A stretch of 64,000 nt of DNA from Aquila chrysaetos chrysaetos (GCF_900496995.4 NW_024470382.1:186001-250000); one strand, 5' to 3'; shown: positions 31,201 to 41,900, counted from the stretch's first letter. The notes: generated from the letters alone by a model not told the origin. Translations and numbers: made by a program.

Positions 31201-33230
31201 CTCCAGAGTGTGACTTGTCCAACGGGAGATCAGATCTGATAAGGTGCTTTTCGGAAGTGCATGTTTGCATTCCAGAACTTTTGGTTTGCATTTCAGACAG
31301 CTCTTCTGAAATGGAGGATTTCTAATGAGGAGGGAAAAGGGGCCTTTACCATATCATTATGTGCACTGCACATCAGTGAATACCCTCCCTAATAGCTCTG
31401 AGTAATTGTTTTTTCATTTTACAAAGCAAAACAGCCCTAACTGGAGAGGCTGAAAATTCATAATCCCAGAAGAGAAAACAACTCTAGGTCGTTTATATAG
31501 GGGTCTTCAGCACCTATATCGGGATTTATCTAAGGATTTTCAGCATCTTAACACAGATGCCGTGTTGCACTATTTCCCACATGACAAACCACATGCCCTG
31601 TCCCCCTCCGTGCCCAGCTTTTAGATATTCAGAATTGAAGCAAGTCTTTCCAGCTACTTCCTCCATCTTTGCTTATTTTCTCATTTTTCCAAGTAACCGT
31701 TACACCTGATGGAGCCCTGCTTTCCTGGAGATGGCTAAACACCTGCCTGCTGATGGGAAGTAGTGAATGAATTCCTCATTTTGCTTTGATTGTGTACACA
31801 ACTTTTACTCCACCTGTTAAACTGTCTTTATCTTAACCCATGAGTTTTCATACTTTTACCCTTCCGATTGTCTCCTCCATCCGACCGGGGCAGGGAGTGA
31901 ACTAGTGGCTGTGTGATGCTTAGCTGCCTACTGGGGTTAAACCATGACAAAGTCTCAGCTGTCCAGCAAGGAATAGGCAAAGCCACAGAGTCATGATGGG
32001 AACTGAACTCAGCATGGTCACAGCAGGTTGCATTTCACTGTGAAAATCTCCCTGCTTACCTGTGACATCAAGGTGAGTAGTAGCCTCCTGCCTGACAACA
32101 CTGCCATTCACTGCACAAACATAGGTCCCCTCGTCAGTTATTTGCACTTGCCAGATAACCAGAAGGAGTGTTCTTCTCTGCCAGAGTCCCACAATCCTCC
32201 CCTGTTCTTCATCCTGGCACTGCTCCACCACCCCACCCAGGCTGGAGGAAGAGCATAGTGGAGAATCCCTCCCCTTTTCCATTTTGTACCAGAGCACTCT
32301 CGTGTTAGAAGGGATACTGTCTGTCAGCTGGCAGGACAGAGTCACTCGCTCTCCAACACGGACAACCGCAGGTTCGATGCTGATGGTGATGGGCACTTCA
32401 CCTGCAAGGAAGAGGTGGGAGCAAATGTATTGGCTTTCCCCGCGAGTGTAATCCTTCCATAGAAAGAAGAAAGCCACATGTGTTAGCTGAAACCAAAGCA
32501 GGAAGCTGAGCTCTAGGTTAGAGTCTCATAGTACCTTACAATAGTGAGGACAGGGTCTTGAGTCATTGCTACCACCTCCTCCAGGCACAGACGTGCTTCA
32601 CAGTTACCAAATTTCCTGGGTTTATATACGTCAGCTGTGTTACGTACCCATGGAGCATACTCATGGGCACTGTGGGCAGTGGTTTATTCAGGAAGACAGT
32701 AGGTACGCTGGTGCGAGGACTGCAAACCAAAACTCACCGAGCTAGGAGCAAGTCACCACACGAGGTGCAAAGATCTATGCAATGATCTATGCACTCCGCA
32801 AATTTACACCCTGCAAAGCAATCTGCACAGGCTCTTGCTCTCCACAGGCCCTGGCTCTGTGACCCAGGAGACACTGAACATGCCTCCCTCTTGTCTGTAG
32901 TAAGATAATACACCTATGCTCCTTCCCTGAAATAGCTGACACCCCAGCGCAGGACTGGGGTGTCTCACATCATCAAGATGGCTGAAGTTACCCCAAACTT
33001 GGGCTTGGAGGTATGAGACACCGCATACAACGTACAGTGCATTTGTTCCTTTAGGGACTATGAACTGAAGTGCAGGCATGATATCTTAGGAGAACTGGCT
33101 AGCTGGATACAGGAGGGAGTTTCTTACCTGTAGGCCACTTTCCAATTAAAACACATGTTAGAAAAGCAAAGAACAGGACTAGTACAAGCTTCCTTCCTGA
33201 GCACTTATTCCATAAATCCTCCAAAAACAT
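15684..33230 (-). CDS. Gene B: butyrophilin-like receptor with expanded heptad array and B30.2 domain
   Basis: Minus-strand exons in order: leader 33128-33230, IgV 32060-32401, IgC-like 1 29826-30089, IgC-like 2 28912-29172, membrane 27287-27340, heptad array (27103 down to about 19.6 kb), 27-bp exon 16544-16570, B30.2 15684-16210. All joints are phase 1. Without the array the exons sum to 1578 bp (525 residues plus stop), in frame; heptad exons with good splice sites add up to about 133 residues. Likely a type I cell-surface protein with a long intracellular coiled coil. Layout is butyrophilin-like, but the second C-type domain and multiplied heptads are unusual; chicken BG genes also multiply 21-bp heptad exons but lack B30.2. 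Several LTRs lie in its introns. Which array exons are used is unknown. Confidence 0.75.
16544..16570 (-). CDS. Gene B 27-bp exon before B30.2
   Basis: Acceptor 'gctctcag', donor '|gtaaaa', 27 bp, phase 1; it encodes ELRMARGNA. It resembles the array's EELRARN heptads in sequence and phase, and sits where BTN genes have their last linker exon. Introns either side (16211-16543 and 16571 onward) show no other exon. Confidence 0.6.
16571..17787. other. Gene B intron, no exon recognised
   Basis: I see no splice-bounded heptad exon or known repeat in this stretch. Open frames here lack family features. Confidence 0.5.
17788..19271 (-). mobile_element. LTR (minus strand) carrying a nested LTR
   Basis: Plus text begins TGTGGTGGTTTAAGCCC and ends CCCCAAAACA, homologous to the LTR at 11915-13064 in the same orientation. 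Flanking 5-mers are gctct (17783) and cctct (19272), four of five matching. Removing the nested element (18469-19044 plus one target duplicate) leaves about 903 bp, somewhat shorter than the 1150-bp relative. It lies in a gene B intron. Confidence 0.8.
18469..19044 (+). mobile_element. Solo LTR nested in another LTR
   Basis: 576 bp, TGTCTTGGTTTCAGCTGGG to TTAAACCAGGACA, with a perfect 5-bp target duplication 'ccttg' at 18464-18468 and 19045-19049. The uninterrupted relative at about 12783-12790 confirms the empty site. It contains tgacatca and tatataaa, a weakened version of the CRE-TATA pair. Confidence 0.93.
19550..20240 (-). repeat. Array unit 0 (diverged)
   Basis: Diverged relative of the later units, with shared phrases such as 'ccagtccactctggga' and 'aagcctccaccagcc'. 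Its counterpart of the EELRARN exon (about 19605-19625) has lost the AG at the expected acceptor, and the counterpart of VQLQRQN near 20222-20242 is not recognisable as an exon. Probably non-coding now. Confidence 0.6.
20240..21756 (-). repeat. Array unit 1 with heptad exons
   Basis: Minus-strand exons in order: EELRARN 21645-21665, VQLQRQN 21343-21363, EKQKQEI 20787-20807, DSQESLQ 20663-20683, each 21 bp, phase 1, with AG acceptor and GT(A/G)AG donor. A possible 24-bp exon (AAMALAT-type) lies at 20534-20557. The counterpart of the 45-bp exon (20985-21029) has lost its donor (GTGAGT reads GGGACT); a weak GTGGGA donor would leave an 18-bp version at 21012-21029. Confidence 0.7.
21757..23280 (-). 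repeat. Array unit 2 with heptad exons
   Basis: Nearly identical to unit 1, shifted by 1517 bp. Minus-strand exons: EELRARN 23170-23190, VQLQRQN 22860-22880, EKQKQEI 22304-22324, DSQESLQ 22180-22200, all 21 bp and phase 1. Possible 24-bp exon at 22051-22074. The 45-bp exon counterpart (22502-22546) has the same broken donor as unit 1, so that damage predates the duplication. Confidence 0.7.
23281..25396 (-). repeat. Array unit 3 with heptad exons
   Basis: Longer unit of about 2117 bp. Minus-strand exons: EELRARN 25287-25307 (21 bp), VHLQRQN 24985-25005 (21), EELQSQNKAARDAEK 24278-24322 (45, good GTGAGT donor), ENQREI 23829-23846 (18), DSQESLQ 23705-23725 (21). All phase 1. The extra length, about 23.85-24.84 kb, is absent or different in units 1-2 and shows no further convincing exon. 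Confidence 0.7.
25397..27170 (-). repeat. Array unit 4 with heptad exons
   Basis: Nearly identical to unit 3, shifted by 2117-2118 bp, and nearest to the membrane exon. Minus-strand exons: VQLQRQN 27103-27123, EELQSQNKAARDAEK 26396-26440, ENQREI 25946-25963, DSQESLQ 25822-25842. Repeat similarity ends near 27170, just before the membrane exon at 27287. Confidence 0.7.
27287..27340 (-). CDS. Gene B transmembrane exon
   Basis: 54 bp between acceptor 'ttttcag' and donor '|gtagga', phase 1, encoding ENSNLFWIICCLVLITLR. The hydrophobic run is only about 14-16 residues, short for a membrane span and shorter than the 33-codon membrane exons of genes A and D. The two adjacent cysteines could be acylated. 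The exon could be truncated by a nearby recombination at the array border. Confidence 0.6.
27341..28911. other. Gene B intron, possible old LTR-like piece
   Basis: No exon recognised. About 28200-28700 has LTR-like character: a TGTAGTTACAC start, an AATAAA near 28655, and a following 'tttgtgtcctagcct'. I cannot match it to another copy in the window, so this is weak. Confidence 0.3.
28912..29172 (-). CDS. Gene B second IgC-like domain (divergent)
   Basis: 261 bp, acceptor 'ctgttacag', donor 'cag|gtatgc', phase 1. It is clearly a divergent duplicate of the preceding C-type exon: the KPKVMWVNPQGEDL stretch matches KPEVIWMNYGGDTI. The canonical Ig cysteines of that domain are replaced (Gly at the first position, Val at the second), while a second cysteine pair (TCTYKG and EILC) is kept. 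It may fold with an alternative disulfide or be decaying. Confidence 0.7.
29826..30089 (-). CDS. Gene B first IgC-like domain
   Basis: 264 bp (88 codons), acceptor 'ctgttacag', donor 'cag|gtaggt', phase 1. It shows the C-type core YTCKSKQWYPKPEVIWMN and a closing DVVCVVKLN strand, giving the canonical disulfide, plus a second cysteine pair (MCRYTC first Cys and TVPC). NVT and NKS glycosylation sites are present. It is shorter than the 95-codon IgC exons of genes A and D. Confidence 0.8.
30378..30955 (+). mobile_element. Solo LTR in gene B intron
   Basis: 578 bp, TGTATTGGGTCTAGCTGAGG to CAACCCACCACA, with a perfect 5-bp target duplication 'actct' at 30373-30377 and 30956-30960. It is the same family and length as the ERV 3' LTR at 14777-15354. 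It is antisense to gene B, between the IgV and first IgC exons. Confidence 0.95.
30637..30658 (+). promoter_or_regulatory. LTR core promoter: CRE and TATA box
   Basis: TGACGTCA at 30637-30644 and TATAAAA at 30652-30658, intact in this solo LTR. It would drive transcription antisense to gene B; activity is inferred. Confidence 0.6.
31706..31949 (+). mobile_element. LTR 3' fragment
   Basis: Matches the last 240 bp or so of the LTR at 7084-7672 ('gatggagccctgctttcctg') and ends GGTTAAACCATGACA. The 5' part is missing. The stretch 30956-31705 beside it shows no exon. Confidence 0.75.
32060..32401 (-). CDS. Gene B IgV domain (divergent, extra cysteines)
   Basis: 342 bp (114 codons), acceptor 'ccttgcag', donor 'cag|gtaagc', phase 1. 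V-set signs: VTLSCQL first cysteine, VLWYK core Trp, and DEGTYVCAV second cysteine, ending THLDVTG. It lacks the GVIG..VILPC strand of the other V domains here and instead reads PAVVRVGERVTLSC, so it belongs to a different V lineage. Two more cysteines, in DSPLC and EQCQ, flank a serine/glycine-rich loop. One NGS site. Confidence 0.85.
33128..33230 (-). CDS. Gene B leader (signal peptide) exon
   Basis: ATG at 33230, donor 'acag|gtaaga' after 34 codons plus one base, phase 1, matching the IgV exon. It has a charged N-terminus, then KLVLVLFFAFLTCVLIG, a typical signal peptide core. I take it as the first coding exon; upstream non-coding exons cannot be excluded. Confidence 0.75.
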
Positions 33231-35184
33231 CCTGTGGGTCAAGTCAAATTGCTTCTATTCCCCCTGGAAATGGATGATGTGCTGTAAAAATGAGAAAGAA
33301 TTCCCAAGAGGAATGAAACAGAAAGCAATGAATCTTGCTAAAGACAGAAACACAAAGGCAGCACCTGGCTCTGCCTGCTGTGTTCAGATCCTGTGGGACT
33401 GCGTCATATTGGTGGGGTCACCCACAGCTCTTGGCTCCTTTCTCTGAGGGAAAAGCTGCCCATTCCCACTCCCTGACAGTCCCTATTCTTCGTCACAGGA
33501 TCATTTGACTTCAAACTGATTTAGATGGCAGGCCAGAAAGTCCAGGATGCCCACTGCCAGCCCTGTACGCATATTACTCGGCTCATGCAATGAATCTCGT
33601 TGCATGTGTCTAGGAAACTGGGCCATGCATTGTACTTCCCAGGCTACTTTGATTATGCAGCAGTGCATTACTTGGGTAGGAACACTTTCCTGGATGAGGA
33701 TGTGACAGAGAATAACAGAAAATGCTGCTTTTGCTTCATTACAGATGAGCAGCTGTGATCCTCATGCATAAATGAGGGAGAATGGGAGCAACTGCCTGGT
33801 CTGGTTCTCCCAGTCTCCTCGGAAACTTTTCCAGGGTCCCATCTTGGAAGGCCTGAGAAAAGCAAAGTATTCCACAGAGATGCAACACTGCAGCTCATCT
33901 GTGCCCAGTCAGTTGTGACTTTACTCCCCGCAGCCACTCTCTTCTGTCTTTTACAGTTCCTCACACAGCCTGGCTAAATCAATCAGCACACCCCATTCCC
34001 TATCTCTATGGCTGCGTTATCTTGCACCTGCAGTTTATCTTAACTCCCAACAAACTTGCACTCTTGTCTTAGCAGAAAACGTTGGTGAACTCCTGAAGGG
34101 CAGAAAAAGAGTTGTTTGCTAGGGCAATAAAACTGGAGGAACTGTTAGTGCTGTAAGGAAGCATCGGGGGAGTACACCATGGCTTGCAAGGGTCTAGCGT
34201 TTACTCTAAATGCACAGAGGATAAGAGGGAGGCAATGCAAGCACAGTGCAGGAGAACAGCAGACATCATACTAATCACCTGAAAGGCAGGTTAGAGGACA
34301 ATAAGGCATGCCCAGGGAAGCCCCCTCCCTTTGTTTTACTGAACTCCAGAGTCACACTGAGCTGCTTGGCACTAAAGCTCATCTACATATCAAAATACAC
34401 AATTACCCACATTCTGAATACCAACTGGCATTTACAACATCTTTTCATAATAGTCTATCTGAGGGACAGAATACTAACATTTATGTCTCAACCATTCAAC
34501 ATTTTGAATGAATTAAACCAGCAAAATGTATATCTGGCTGTCACTGTTTTGTATATGTTTGCCCCCTTCTTCTACAACCCTTAATTCCCTGCTGTGCTAA
34601 ATATTTATACCTATATTACAAAGATCATTCTAATAGATATTTACCATTCCAAAGCAGAGGATGTTTTACATTTTCAATCAACCACATTGAAAGAACACTA
34701 TATAGCAACAAAGTACCAGTTCAATGAGATAAAGTGACTAAAACCACAGTACAAATCTCAGAGCAGTACCCGATTAACGAACATACATTCTCATAGGTTT
34801 AGTTATTAAAATGCTCCTTCCTTACTAACGCTAAGGTATCCTCCACTTTATTCCTTCTCATTCATTAATCCTCTGATCTCACCTGTGAAGTAGTAAATAG
34901 AATACACCTACTCAAAAAGACATCTAGAATATATTTTTTTGCTATTTTCATTATGCATCCTTTCTAGCATTAAAAAGGTCTTGTGCTCTTACCTGTGGGA
35001 AGGAGTGTCTTGGCTAGAGATTTTAAAAAATACAGGAAGGAACGAGATGACTCATGTTACCACTGAAGTAGGAGGAGCAATTCTGCACTACTGAGAAAAT
35101 GATAAGAAATGCCTTTCACCTGTTGGTGAACTCAAGAAGTCTGATAGAAGATGATAGGTAAATATGAGAGACTTATTTGGGGGG
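33231..35184. other. 5' flank of gene B
   Basis: No exon or known repeat recognised. The gene B promoter should lie here, but I see no clear TATA or CpG-rich block. Confidence 0.4.
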
Positions 35185-35895
35185 TGTATTGGGTGTCTGT
35201 GGCCATGTTTTGGGAGCAGGGGGGTTGCAAGGGTGGCCTCTGTGGTAAAAAGTGAGGGGCTGCTCCCATGTTGGACACAGCTGATTCAAGCCGGCGGCAA
35301 AATGGACCTGCCCCAGGCCAAAGCTGAGCCAATCAGTGAAGCTAGTGGCACCTCTGAGAAGACCTGTTTATGACAGGGCAAAATGCAGCACGACAGTAAG
35401 GAAAAAATGTGACAGAAACAATCCTGCCAACACCAAGGTCAGAGAAGGAGGAGGGGGAGGAGGTGGTCCAGGTGCCAGAGCAGAAATTCTCCTGCAGCCT
35501 ATGGGGAGTGGTGGAGCAGGTACCCACACTGGACCCGTGGAGGTCCCTATACTGCAGCAGAGTGGATATTCTCTGAAGGAAACTGCAGCCTGTGGAGAGC
35601 CCATGCGGGAGCAGGTTTCCCACGCTGGAGCAGGGGAAAGTGTGAGGAGGAAGGTCTGGCAGAGGGGAACCATTATGGACTGACCACAACCCCCCATTCT
35701 CTGTCCCACTGTGCCACTTGGGGTGGGGGAAGGTAGAGGAGTCAGGAGTGAAGGAGTGAAGTTGAGCCTGGGAGAAAGGAGCATGGCGAGAAGGTGTTTT
35801 AGGTTTTGTCTTTCTTTCTTACTATCCAAATCTATTCTAAGTAGCAGTAAATTAAATTAATTTTCCCCAAGTTGAGTCTGTTTTTCTCATGGTGT
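35185..35895 (+). mobile_element. LTR fragment, long family (plus strand)
   Basis: Starts TGTATTGGGTGTC at 35185 and follows, in opposite orientation, the LTR at 11915-13064 ('agctgagccaatcagtg', the ~60-bp repeats, 'ttttccccaagttgagtctg'). It stops before the CCACCACA end, so the 3' end is truncated. Confidence 0.75.
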
Positions 35896-36599
35896 TATCA
35901 GACTTGACCATCTGGAGAAAGACTCTGAAGGGATGAAAAAGACCAGGAGGCAGGTTCTTCCATGGATTTTGGAGACTCCTTTGACTAGCGATTGTGTAAA
36001 GACCCATGCATGGTGGGAGGCATCCTGTTACTGTTTTCCATGAGCCTGCTCCATGCCATCCACCCAGATCAAAGCATTTGTGGGGTATAAGAGGTTTGCT
36101 ACACACTACAGGCTGCCCTTTTCTCATAATCAACTCTCTGGTCTTGCTGATCACGCAAAAGTTTGCCTACATGCTGCCATCACACTGGTAATGACATGGT
36201 ATTCCTTGGATTGAAACCACTCTGCATTCTCTAAGCTCCGTTCACTGGTGTAAATCTGTTCATTACCCTTCTATTCTGGGACCAACCTTTTGCCTGATGC
36301 ACCCTGTTCAGGAAGGGAACACATCCATTGGACACCTGAATCCCGTTGAGCAGGCTCCTTGCTGCCCCACTGGAAAATCAGGATGCATTGGGCAAAGGTG
36401 ATAACTTCAAGGTGACCGGCTCAGCTGGAGATTTCTACTGGACAGACACACTGAATAAAGCCCAAGTTGAGGGCACCTAAACTGAAGCAAATCTATATCA
36501 GTCTACATTCATGTATAACTCGTATATTAATTATCATATACTCATTATCATATACTCCTCATGTATTAACTCATATAACAACCTCTTTTGGTCTGCTGA
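35896..36599. other. Stretch between LTR pieces
   Basis: No gene recognised. The last part (36500-36590) is AT-rich with short repeats of 'tcatatactcat'. Confidence 0.4.
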
Positions 36600-37070
36600 A
36601 AAGTTGATAACCATTCTGCTCTGTCGCTCCTGCCTCCTCACACATCTCTCCTGCTCAGCATGGGTCCTCTCCATGGGCTACAGTCCTTCAGGATCAATCT
36701 GCTCTAGCATGGGTCGTCCATGGGCTTCAGTTCCTGTCAGGAGAATCTACACCAGGGTGGGCTCTCCACAGGCTGCAGTTCTTCAGGATAAACCTGCTCC
36801 AGTGTGGGCTCTCCAGGGATCGCAGCTCCTTCAGGGAATATCCACCTGCTCCAGGGTTGGGTTCTCCATGGGCTGCAGTGTGAATACCTGCGCCAGCATG
36901 ATGTCTCCGCAGAATGCAGGGAAATACCTGCTCCATCATGGATTCTTCCAAAATTTCTGTGGGCCGCAGGGCAGTCTCTGCTCTGGAGCCCAGAGCCTTC
37001 TTCTCACAGAGGCCACCCCTGCAGCCTCCCCGCCTCCAGCTAAAAAAACCTTGCCATGTAAACTCGAAAC
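36600..37070 (-). mobile_element. LTR fragment, long family (minus strand)
   Basis: Carries the ~60-bp 'ctccagcatgggtcc / atgggctgcag' repeats and the 'gaggccacccctgcagcc' phrase in the same orientation as 11915-13064. Both termini are missing or very diverged. Confidence 0.7.
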
Positions 37071-37319
37071 AATTTCTAACTGGAATTTGACCATTTTGAC
37101 GCAAACAGCTCTGAATATTTTTCAAGCCAAATAGTTCAGAGACTGCAAAAAAGTTTTATTCTCCCCTCAGGCAGCCAAAATTTAACCAAGGCAGCTGTGA
37201 AAACAGGAAATAAAATGAAAAGAAAGTGCAGATGGTATTAAGATCAGTTTGCGTACCATTTATTATAAAGGTTTTGTGTAACTTTTTCATGCATGGTGAG
37301 ACCTTTAGGAATTGAGTCA

Positions 37320-37831
37320 CAGGAGGTCAGAAGAGGAGGAGGTGCTCCGTGAGCAGGCACCTCCCCGAAGGGATTGCAGCTCACGCTGGAGCAGGTACAC
37401 CTCTGAAGGGAGTGCAGCCCATGGAGGACCCACACTGGAGCATAGGAAAAGAGTGAGAAGGAAAGAGTGGTAAAGAGAAACCACTATGTCATGACTCCAA
37501 CCCCTTGCACTGCTTGTTGCCCAACTGGAGAGACTGAGTGTAACCTTTGGTGATAGAAACCTTTGGTGAGGGGAGAGGTGTCTGGAGTTGAGCCTGGGTG
37601 TGAAGCTGAGCCTGGGAAAGGGTGAAGGGTGATTGAAATGTTTGTCTTTTTTTGATTTCCCAATACCCAAACCAGTAATTGAATCCTTCTGCCAATTGGT
37701 AGTAAACTAAGTTAAATTCCCAAGTCTAATCTCTTTTGCCCGTGACAGCAATTGGTAAGTGATTTCTTGGGGGAGTAGGGAGCGAGCATCTCTGCTGGGG
37801 CTTGGCTGGTAGCCAGGGTCAACCCACCACA
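37320..37831 (+). mobile_element. LTR 3' fragment, long family (plus strand)
   Basis: Ends AGCCAGGGTCAACCCACCACA at 37831, the same terminus as the other family members, preceded by the repeat-rich body in plus orientation. The 5' part is missing. Together with the two pieces to its left it forms an inverted, broken LTR patch. Confidence 0.75.
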
Positions 37832-37994
37832 GTGATGCAGACAGATGAGGTATGCTCAGTACCCTGCCAAATGTTAGCACACTCTTGGAAAACACAATCT
37901 CTCTTTTAACTCCTTTTCCTACCTTGAATTTTCCAAGGAGCTTAAAATTGAAAAGAAAAGTTTTCAAAACAACGCTCTCTTCCTTCAAAATACC

Positions 37995-38000
37995 TTTATT
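37995..38000 (-). terminator. Candidate poly(A) signal of gene A
   Basis: AATAAA on the minus strand, about 415 bp past the gene A stop codon. Position is reasonable for a 3' UTR; no direct support. Confidence 0.4.
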
Positions 38001-38412
38001 TCATTTCTTGATACAAGAATGGTAGCAGTTGGCTTGCCTAACTTTAGGGATGGCATTCAACCTAACATAAACACAGAACATGGAGTATGAGTCATGTTGC
38101 CTAGAGGAGAAGGAAAGACAGGCTATATAACATCACCTAAATTACAATTCTGTCTTCAAGCAACTGAAACCATTGCTGTACTGATAAGACTTTCATGGCC
38201 TGTAATGGGAATTCAGACTCCTGCCTAGGTTTTTCTGAATCGGATCCCAATCTTCTTTCGACTAGCTGATTCTTTTTTCCTTTCTCATTTTTTCCCCCTG
38301 TTTCAGCTTCAGGTTTCTTCTTATTTAATTTTACATTACTGATGTCTGGGAAGTAACTTTTCCCTTCTTCTTTCCACTGAACTGTCTTTCCCTAATCGAT
38401 TAGATCTCACAG

Positions 38413-38957
38413 TCATATTTCAAGAAGCTTTAATGGGACAGGGGTTAAGACTGGGCGGATAAGAGGTGTGAGCGTCCCTTCCCTTTTGGATAGAAATGGG
38501 TAAAACATTTCTGCAGGTTCCTTTCCAAGCCTTAGAGGCATTCTCACCATGATGCCCATCTGCTCTGCGTCATAAAAGTTCACTTGCCCTTCCTCCAAGT
38601 CCAGCAGCACACCGATCACTGAATTACCCATCTGCTGCTTCGCAATCCTGTGGTCTCCTTTGCTAGAGAAAATCTCTCCCTGGGACCTGTGCAGAGCCCA
38701 GAAGTCCTCCCCGGGAAGGGTCCCTTCCTCCTCCTCTCTCCCTTTCTCCCTCAACACCCCCAGCACCCAGTCCTGCTGCTGGCCCACCTCCACCTCCCAG
38801 TAGTGTTTCCCAGCTGCAAACCCTTCCTTCCCCAGCAGGACAGGGACTGTGGAGGGAGCGTTTGGGCCAGCAGGTTCAGACGTGTTGCTCTCCACATCTG
38901 GAGTCCCTGGCACCTGCAGCTCCAGGACTCGGCAGTCAGGATCCACAGTAATGGGAA
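38413..38957 (-). CDS. Gene A terminal exon: B30.2 (PRY-SPRY) domain
   Basis: 545 bp, acceptor 'cccctccag', stop TAG at the low end. It opens VPITVDPDCRVLELQV, then LGKEGFAAGKHYWEVEV, QDWVLGVLREKG, EDFWALH, and VIGVLLDLEEGQVNFYDAEQ, a full PRY-SPRY. The PRY start is less standard than in gene B: the usual TAHP is replaced, and CRVLELQVPG suggests a different subfamily. Confidence 0.92.
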
Positions 38958-41900
38958 CTGGAGGGGAAAACGAGAATCATCCGATGAGCAGAGTGGCCCA
39001 GGGACCTCTCTCCCCATGGGGCTATGTGTTGACGTGTTTGAGGGTCTGAGTGGTCCTGGTGCGATTCAACAAAGAATTTAAGCATTCCCCAGAACAGGGC
39101 ATGCAATCACTGATTGATGCACCTCAGAGCTGTCACAGCCATGTCCCCTTTCAGGGCGCAAGTCCACACGCTGTGCCATAAATCTCTTTTTCTCTTTTCC
39201 ATACAGCCATCCATCCTCTCCAGAATTGTGTCCACATCCCACCCCACAGCTCGACACCTTTCAGCAACTCCTTCTCTCAGTCTTCCCAACAGCCACATCC
39301 CAGCTTCATTAGCCTGTTAACCAAGCCAGGCATATTCCTGTGACTCCAGCTAGTCGGTCTATCTCCAACATCATGGCATTGTCATTTCAGGGTGGCTTGG
39401 ACAGATGGCCACTGCATTTTCACACCCTTCCTCCTGCCAGCTTGCCTGCGCAGCTCCGGGCTTCCCAGAAATCTACAGAAAGGAAAGAGAGCAGTGTTTT
39501 ATGAATCCATTGGGCAGCCAGACACTTATCAACCTACAGTATTTCTGTCTATCGATGTGCAATTATTGTCATTACTGTGATTCTGCCCCGGGGTTGACTT
39601 TACTTAATGCACCAGTACATATAACAAAAAAAATAAAACTTTTAAACCACTTACCTATCTCAGCTTCTAATGTCTCTGAAAGAGAAAGATGTTCTAGTTA
39701 TTAACACTTAATTTGTGAGGGTTTTTTCAATGTCGGACAACACCTAACAATAGAAGCTCAAGCAATGACATGAGTCAGTCTGCTGATTTTTTTTTAATTT
39801 GTGTGGTTTAAACTTTTGAGACTTTGTTGCAAGGTGAGGCACACAAACTGGGTCTCTCAAGAAGGTCTGAATTTCTTTACATTTGGCAAGCATTTTAGAG
39901 GACATTAGGTCAGCCAGTTGGGCTATGTGGAGGAAATCTGTTTCTCGGCTGTCATCGTAATGGTTCAGGCGGACGTGATTTGTAAGAAAAAAACACATGA
40001 TGCAACAGAGTTTTCTGTAGTTTTGGTGTAGTTTTTCGGTAAGAAAAACTCCCAATAAGGAAGATTATTCATTATTCATAGAAGACTTCCAGAGAGGTCT
40101 TATAGCAGCTGTGTGACAAATTTCTTGAAGGAGAAAATTGAACCTCACTGTGAGGAGATATTTACATTGGCTTCACCCTCACAGAAGACCTATCTGAACA
40201 CTTGCTTTATTTTTTATGAGGTTTGTAAAAATGTAAGATTTATACAAGGTGTTTTCTTACCAAGGATGTTTCTCTTTTGCAATATTTCTGTAAAAGAATA
40301 ATAAGTGACATGAAAACTCGAGGAGATAACGATCAAAAGGTGAGATCTGAAGGAAATAATTCTATCCCTGTGCAAATTCTCAAATGATTTTTTCCCTTAA
40401 AAATTGCCATGTGAAAACTTGTCAACTTAAATTCTTAAAAGCATATGTTGTTGATAAAGGTCAGGTGTAAATTAACACAGCTATACTGCACTGTTCCTAT
40501 GCTCTAGAGTTATGGCACTCTTTTTTTTCTTTTTCTGACCCTTCTTCCCTTAGTTGTACACCTCCAGTGCTGTCTGAAGTGGTGTGCCCTGGGTGGGAAA
40601 CCTCATGGCATCTCAGCAGAATCTAGGTATCCTACTATAAATAGCTGAATTTCAACCCAAATGAACACAGTCAGAATAGCTTGGTATGCAGGCTTAGGTG
40701 ACCAAATGCAGGTGTCTATTTTTGAGTTCTCTAGGTGCCGTTAGCAATATTGCTAATCAATATTGATGGCACTGATAGTATCCTCCTTATTGTGGCATAA
40801 GTTGCCCAATGTTATTTGTCTACTGCCTATTCATAGGCACAAGCTGTGTAATGTTATTTGAGATGCCCTAAAGTCTCCTCCCTGGCATTGAGGTGGCCTA
40901 CTCATCCAAAAGGAGTTGACCTCCAGGAGGGTCTTCGCTGTATGTGTCCTCTCCAGGTGGGTATCTGAGTTGAGGGATGAAGCAGGAAGACAGGGGGAAG
41001 CATGACATGGCATTTTCCTTAGTGCTCATTTTGTATGTAACTAAACATCCAAGCCAATATTCCTCAGGGTACAGTCCGAGCCGTACATTTTTGGCTTTGT
41101 GATGCTGGTTACAGCTGTTTGAATAATTTGACCAGAAAGTAAAAAACGAACAGGAGCAGTAGGTCAGAGCTTCAAGAAATCTCACTACAGTCAGCAAGAC
41201 TCCAGGCAGAGAGATTACACAGGAGCAGAAAAGTATCACAAGCTTCTTAGAAGTAGAGCCACAATAAGTAATATTTTTCAGCAGTGACTAAAAATGAAAT
41301 AGAAGTAACAGCCATTTGAATAAAGGCAAGCTGCTATGCTTTTTTATGAAGTAGCTTATTTTTTTTCTCTCTTACATACCTGCTTCTCCGTCTATTTTCT
41401 TGTGTATTTCTAAGATGATCAACAAACAAAACAAAAAAAGGAAGAAAAAAAAAAACCATTATTGGCTGGCCAGTTGGTTTAATTTACAAGTTTAAAATGA
41501 TGAGACAAGCTTTTAAATTATTTCGTTGTCCTCAATTACTAAAGCTCCAACAAGTTATTTGAAAATGGATCATTTTTTAATTTATAATCAAACTTGAAAG
41601 CAGGTCACAAAAATGTTTTCTAAAGGGAACAGACGCATCCAGAAGTACTTCATATGAAAATCTACATCTCATTTGCTCTTTTGGGGTTGTAAATAGTATG
41701 CACCGTAGAAGTACTAAAAGGAACAGTAGAAGTGTGTCCTTACCTAGTTTTGCCTCCAAGCATACTTTTTCTGCAAGAAATTATACATGGTTATTAATAA
41801 TGTATAAGTTTCTGTTTCTCTTAGCTGACTACAAAGACAAGACCCTCAGGAACACCCAGAGACTTCTATCACTTTAGAAACTTAAATTGAATCTCACTGG

